From: Saccoglossus kowalevskii
Taxonomy: Eukaryota; Hemichordata; Enteropneusta; Harrimaniidae
NCBI RefSeq assembly: GCF_000003605.2
Contig: NW_003136332.1
Coordinates: forward strand, 353,766 to 377,552
Direction: 5' to 3'
Length of the DNA: 23,787 bases
Shown in pieces: positions 11,501-17,500 of the stretch (positions are counted from its first letter, which is position 1; each line of letters starts with the position of its first letter). The notes under the pieces were generated by a model. It was not told the origin of the DNA and made no database searches. It saw only the letters and a program-made list of their open reading frames with translations. The position numbers and the translations under genes were made by a program.

Positions 11501-14500
11501 CGACCCGACTGTCTCCACAACACAAATACAGTTGGAGCAGTTACATTCAGCCAAGAGGAAGACTGACACTAGTCTGGACATGCATATAGCATACTTATAT
11601 TCACTTGGTGAGTGACACATCGTTATATGCTCTAAACATTACCCATCTGTTTATCCATCAGTCTGTACGTCTGTTCGTCCATATTTCAAGAAATTCAGTT
11701 TATGAACATCTCACATACAGAAAATAAAGTTGAATTTTTAAATTTCATTTGTTATTATACTGTGAGCTGATTTAATTTTGCAAGAAACAGTTTTTCAATA
11801 TAAATTCTGTATAAAAATTGTGAAATTTTGGAGTAGTGAAAAATGTCTGGGGTACTACCCAGATGTGGATACGAGGTGTCTGCTACTTTTGTGAATTTTT
11901 CTGGTAGCGAATATTATTGAGCTTACAGTATGATAAACTGTATTAAACTGCATTATGTACATAGTTCTATCAAGTAAATTATTTAAGTTTATTCCACAAA
12001 TGTACAAAGTCAACAAATAAAAAATTTAAAATTGTCATCACACTGCATTACGCTGCTCATCATCTTTTTCATACTACTGTTCGCATTTTGTTTAAAACCT
12101 TCATAAATATTTCTACTTTCCTTGATTGATAAAAGCCCTCATTTGTTAATTATTACTGCACGTTACAGGTCCCCCTAATCCCTATTAGAAAGTTACATCT
12201 GTTCTCCAGTAAATATGTCATCGAAAATAAGACTACTGTAAAATCTGTATTAGAAACCACAGCTTCTAATAAAATGATACAATGCAACAGAGGGTATGCG
12301 GCTTCTATTAGAGCATCTACACATATGAGAAATAGTGTGCTGCTTCTAATACAGATTTTACTATATCACTTCTGTGAACATCAAAGTTTTTAGCATCTTT
12401 GGTCATAATATTCAGACTAACTTATAATCATGTTCCTGTGATGAGTAGTAGTGTATACTTTAAACTGCTTTAATTTCGCATGAGACATGTTTTCACAAAT
12501 TTCATGTTTGTCTATATTAAAAATTGGCTACTTTGATGAAATTTTCTCCCGACAAACGCCATAAAATATTCAAAGCAAAGATTTGTCTCTGGTGGAAAGT
12601 GTTTGCAGAATACCAGAGGTATGCACCTACTGATAAGCCAGAGGCAGTGTTGCTGATGGTGATGGTGTGACCTTGTTGAAAACATATTGTTCTTTTGATG
12701 CTTTAATGCAAATGTTAAGACCACTGGGATTGACCTGAATATCAGTGTGAAGCATCCATGGCTGTGGTCGTGTTGTAGGAGGTTGGAGATGGGGTGGTGA
12801 AATTGCTTACTCTGAGAAAGACAAAGAATGTTTATTCTGAATGTCGGCTACATCATGAGTTGATCAGAAGGCTGAAGCGAATGAGGGGCTTTAAGGTCGT
12901 TCTTCTTTTTTTTCCAAAGGATCCAATGTAGAGTGTTCCAGTTGGTTATAAATCGTTGTTGTGACCTGCTTTGTTGTGCATGTCATGGGTGGTAATCAGA
13001 TATAGTTTGACAGTGTTGTAGACAAACCTAGTCGATGCAAAGGACATGACAAATAGTATTGCTAAATGTTGGGTGATTGGTAGATTTAGAATGTTATATG
13101 CAAGGCAGAATTCAGCGTACCGAGAACGGCCTGCAGCATCTGCTCATTGTGTTGAAGTGGCCAGAGAATTTCCTCCAGATCACTTATGGCAACAGATGTT
13201 GAGGAGGAAGTTGGTTGATATATGATACCTTGTGTTGACTGGGTGCTTTGCTATTTGAGGTGCCAATGACTGGAATCTCTGCGTAATTTCCTTACTTGTG
13301 TTTTCATTTCAGCAATATTTGGTATAAGTGACCATGATCTGATGTTTAGTGAAGAAGCTGAAGAATGTGATGAATCTGAAGATGAGGTCGTTGGTGACTA
13401 TGTACAGCAGAAGGTAAGAATATCAACACTGAAATGTATCAACTTGTTTATTTGGTTATTATCATATTTGTCCTATTTCAAGCGCAAATAAACAAAAAAA
13501 ATGTATTTATTGTATGCAGATATTTTGTGAGGCACTTTTAACCTTTTTACCACTAGTTCTCTCTTTTCATCACAAATTCAAAAAAATAGTCCACTTCATG
13601 GTCTGCGCATTTTTTCAAAAGATTGGGACAAAAATAGCCAAATCTTTTGAGTAAAAACTGAAAATTGACAAGTTTTGTTGGCTACAAAATTAGGGTTCAT
13701 TTCCAGAAATATTGAAGAATATAAGAAAATGGGGCAGAAAAATTTGGGCGAGAAAGTCTTGTGGTGAAAAAGTACAGGATGAACTTTGACCTTATTCACA
13801 CCTGTAGCATTTATGTAAGCGCTACTAATACAGCAAATATAACACCTTTATTTTAAATATTAGTTTCTTGTGTAATCTACTTTTCAAGGTGTACTTTCTG
13901 TCTCATTTGACTATTAAATCAATTCTCCTCTCATTTCATAATTTTTGCACACAGGTTAGAAGAGCTCAAGAACTCTTGTCTAATGAGTCTGATCTAACTA
14001 GACAGTATAATGAGAGAATAAAAAATGGTACAGAGCCTGCACCAAAGAACGATCCAATGGAGCATCAATATAAACCAACTAGAGCTCCAGGTAATACATT
14101 AGGGTTCTCTCAGGAAACTTTATAGTGTGTTGGTTTGTTGGCTAATTTGCATATTAATTATCATATTCATTATATTTGAATTCATTATTAGTTACACATC
14201 TCCTATAAATCCCTCTAGTAATGAAACTCTTTGACGTCAAAATGATGTAGATGAGAGAAATGTTCAACTTTGTTTTATTGTGTGGGTGTTTAGAATATAA
14301 AAAAGCATATATACAAGACAGAATTTCATACCTCAAAAGAAGCTGCTCTCTGATTGATCTAACTGTTAGGTGTTGGGGTTGAGTAGCCAATCAGATACAA
14401 TATTGTAAATCACTTGGACTTGACTCCAGATCTTAAAGCGAGGAAGTTGTCATCTGCGCATGTTGCAGACGGCCATAGCGTGTTGTTGTTTACGAACATG

Positions 14501-17500
14501 TGTCTACCCATGAGCCTTTGCATTTTTAGTGTGCATTATCATCGCTTAGGACTCAATTCCCACTTGTGCACAGGTGACAACCTCTCCCATTTAATCTCTG
14601 TGGAAGCTGACCCTTATTTTACATCACAGAAGTGATTCTCAGCTGGAGGATGTGACTTATAGATATCAAATATTCAATGTAATGTTTTATTTCAATTGCT
14701 GACATGCAAAGAAAAACTGACTACTGTACACTCCTTCATTTTCACTACTTTACTGAAGGATGAATCAGTGAAAATAAAATCCAATGAAAATACCATTTTT
14801 CTTTGGTGAATTGGTGAAAATAACTTCATGCAAGACAGTCGAAAATATCTTTTTAGTGACAATTAATTCAAGTTAAAATAAGGTTTGTTACAGTAAAAGC
14901 TTCCTCGATATTATTCATTATATATGTAGGCAAGTCATGGAGTCCCAAAACAGTTGACCTTACAAGGACTAATGATGTGGTTGATCTGCGAGATGACAGT
15001 GGGGAAGATAGCGATGTTGTTGATCTGGACCAATCTGTATCTAACTTGGCATTGCATGATCCACCGTCACAAGAACAGGTACCAATCTCACTTTGATAAT
15101 GTCTATATATAAGAATTAACAATTAGACACATAAATCCGAGAAAAAAATCTGCACAGAGAAAATTTTGGGAATGTAATCCACACTATGCCTGATCGGTCG
15201 TATTTGATAAAGGAAATCAGATTTTTTTTTTAAACACTGTAGCCAATAACAAGCGAAGAAAAACTATTTTTTTTATTATTCCAAAGTTCTCAATGGCCAA
15301 CACATAATAATCAAATAAATGTTGACCCAAAGTGGAAATTTCTTACCTACAGGTCAGCATAACAGAATCGGTGTATTGTACTGAATAAACACTGAGGCTA
15401 AATCAGATGCATGACATGCAATTTTGCTTTATGTCAATAACAAAAATCTAGCTCTGTGTGCACCCAAGTCAATAATTGTGAATATTTTTGAGTGTGTGTG
15501 AATTTTAGTAATAACATGTCTATAATATGATGTGTAATATGTGTTTAATCCAAATCAACAAAAAGCCCATACACAGAGATTTTACTCGATACAACATGCA
15601 GTGCTATAAACTTCAAATTTTAGTGTTAATCATTGACCACTAATTTATGTTTTATTGTCTTAGCAGGGCAGCAGTAGTTCATCCAGCTCAAACAACTCAG
15701 AATTCCATACCGTTGACGACATTCAGGAGGATTCAGACGACGATTCAGAACATGATTTAGACAAACTCGGCAGAGAGACTGATGCTGATGAGACTCTTCC
15801 AGACGTTTTAAACAACTCAAGATCTGAAAGTTTACGAAATCCTGAAGACCTTGGAAGTCGTCCTGCCAGTGGCATGACATCCAAAATGATGATTGGTGAC
15901 AGAGATTTTGAAACCCCAGATATTGTTATTGACCAGACTTGTCTTGATGGAAACAGCTTTAAATCACCTACCCCGGCAGGAGATGCCATCGTTGAAGACG
16001 ATTTAAATGAAAGCATCATCAACACATGTCGCAAAAAGAAAAGGAATGCAGCGTTTATTTCAGATGACGAGGAGGAAGCTTCCTTTGAAGCCAATGAGCT
16101 GGAATCTGACAGGGATTCTGTCAAAACAGATTATCACAATGATGTAGAAGCAATGGATACAGCTGATGATGGTGTGCTTGCTAGCCTATCCCATGATTCT
16201 ATTGAGAAAGATTCTCATGACATCACTAATGGACAAAACACCAGAATCAGTGTTGGAAAGGGAAAAGACAGCCTGTCAGAAAGTGTACGATCTGATACTG
16301 CCGTTGCTGATCTTGAACAGGAAGTTGAAGGAGGTGTTTCCGGAGATAATGAAACTTCTTTTGTAGAGGTAGACTCTAAACATTGTCAAGCGAGTTTTGA
16401 ATCTCGTGCATCCATGGACGGTAAAGACAGTGATAGTAATAATGTTTCAACTGAAGAAAGTTCTGATCCAGACGAATCTCTATCACCAGTAGAAGTAGAT
16501 ACAAAAGAAAGCCAAGTTGATTTTCCATCACCTGTTTGTTCAGATGATGAAGAGCGAAAGATGGAAGCTATCCTGTCAGAGTCTGTACACAACGTTTTCT
16601 CCTCAGACGATGAAAATGTCTCCACTCCACTGAACAGAAGTAAGCTAGGTCTACGCACTGCTAGCTCCACAAAGAGGAGAAGATCAAGCATTCGAATGGT
16701 TTCGTTAGTATTGGACTCAGATGAAGATTTGCCAGAGAAAGAATGTAGAGGGTTTAATCAGTTGATTAGACAAGACATTATGTCTCTGACAGAGTCACCT
16801 ATTGTTGCGCATAGTAAGTCCAAAGACAGCATGCTTGTAGACAGCAGTGATGGTGCTTTCGTTGCAGAGACACCTGAAAGCAGTCCATATAAAGAGACCA
16901 GGACACCAGAAAACCAATTTCATAATATTCTTTCAGAGACTGATGAAGAGGAGAATGGAAAAGATGATAGTCTGGCGTCAGATATTGAACAGAGTGATAA
17001 TGTTGTTGATTTGACAGTGTCATCAAATGATGCATCAGGCAATCTTGCAGTGGAGGAAAGTGATGTTCCAGATGAAGGTGAGGAGGAGGAAGATGATGAT
17101 GAGGAGAAGGAAGCTGAAGGTGATGAGGAAGAAAATGGAGATGTTGAGGAAGAAGATGTTCTTGGTGAAGAAGATAATACCAATGAAGAAGGTGTTACTG
17201 ATGAAGAAGATGTTGCAGACAAAGGTGATGAGGAGGAAGATGAAGATGTTGAGGAAGATGTTGAAGAAGAAGAAGATGTTCTTGATGAAGAAGATAATAC
17301 TGATGAAGGTGTTACTGATGAAGGTGTTACTGATGAAGAAGGTGTTGCAGATGAAGAGCAAGTAGATGTTACAGATGAAGATTTTGCAAATGAGGAAGAT
17401 GAGGATTTTTCAGATGAAGATGAAAACCATAGGGACAAACATTTTGATGAACCATGTGGTGAAGACAATACTTCAGGGGAAAGTTTTCAGTCTGCTCAGG

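Noticed and set aside
15723-16124. 133-codon minus-strand open frame
   Set aside because: It lies wholly inside the strongly supported ERCC6L exon on the other strand and has the same mirror-codon Ser bias.
16920-17468. 182-codon minus-strand open frame, Ser-rich
   Set aside because: It is the complement of the acidic GAT/GAA codons of the giant exon. Poly-Ser on the opposite strand is expected and no splice or homology support exists.
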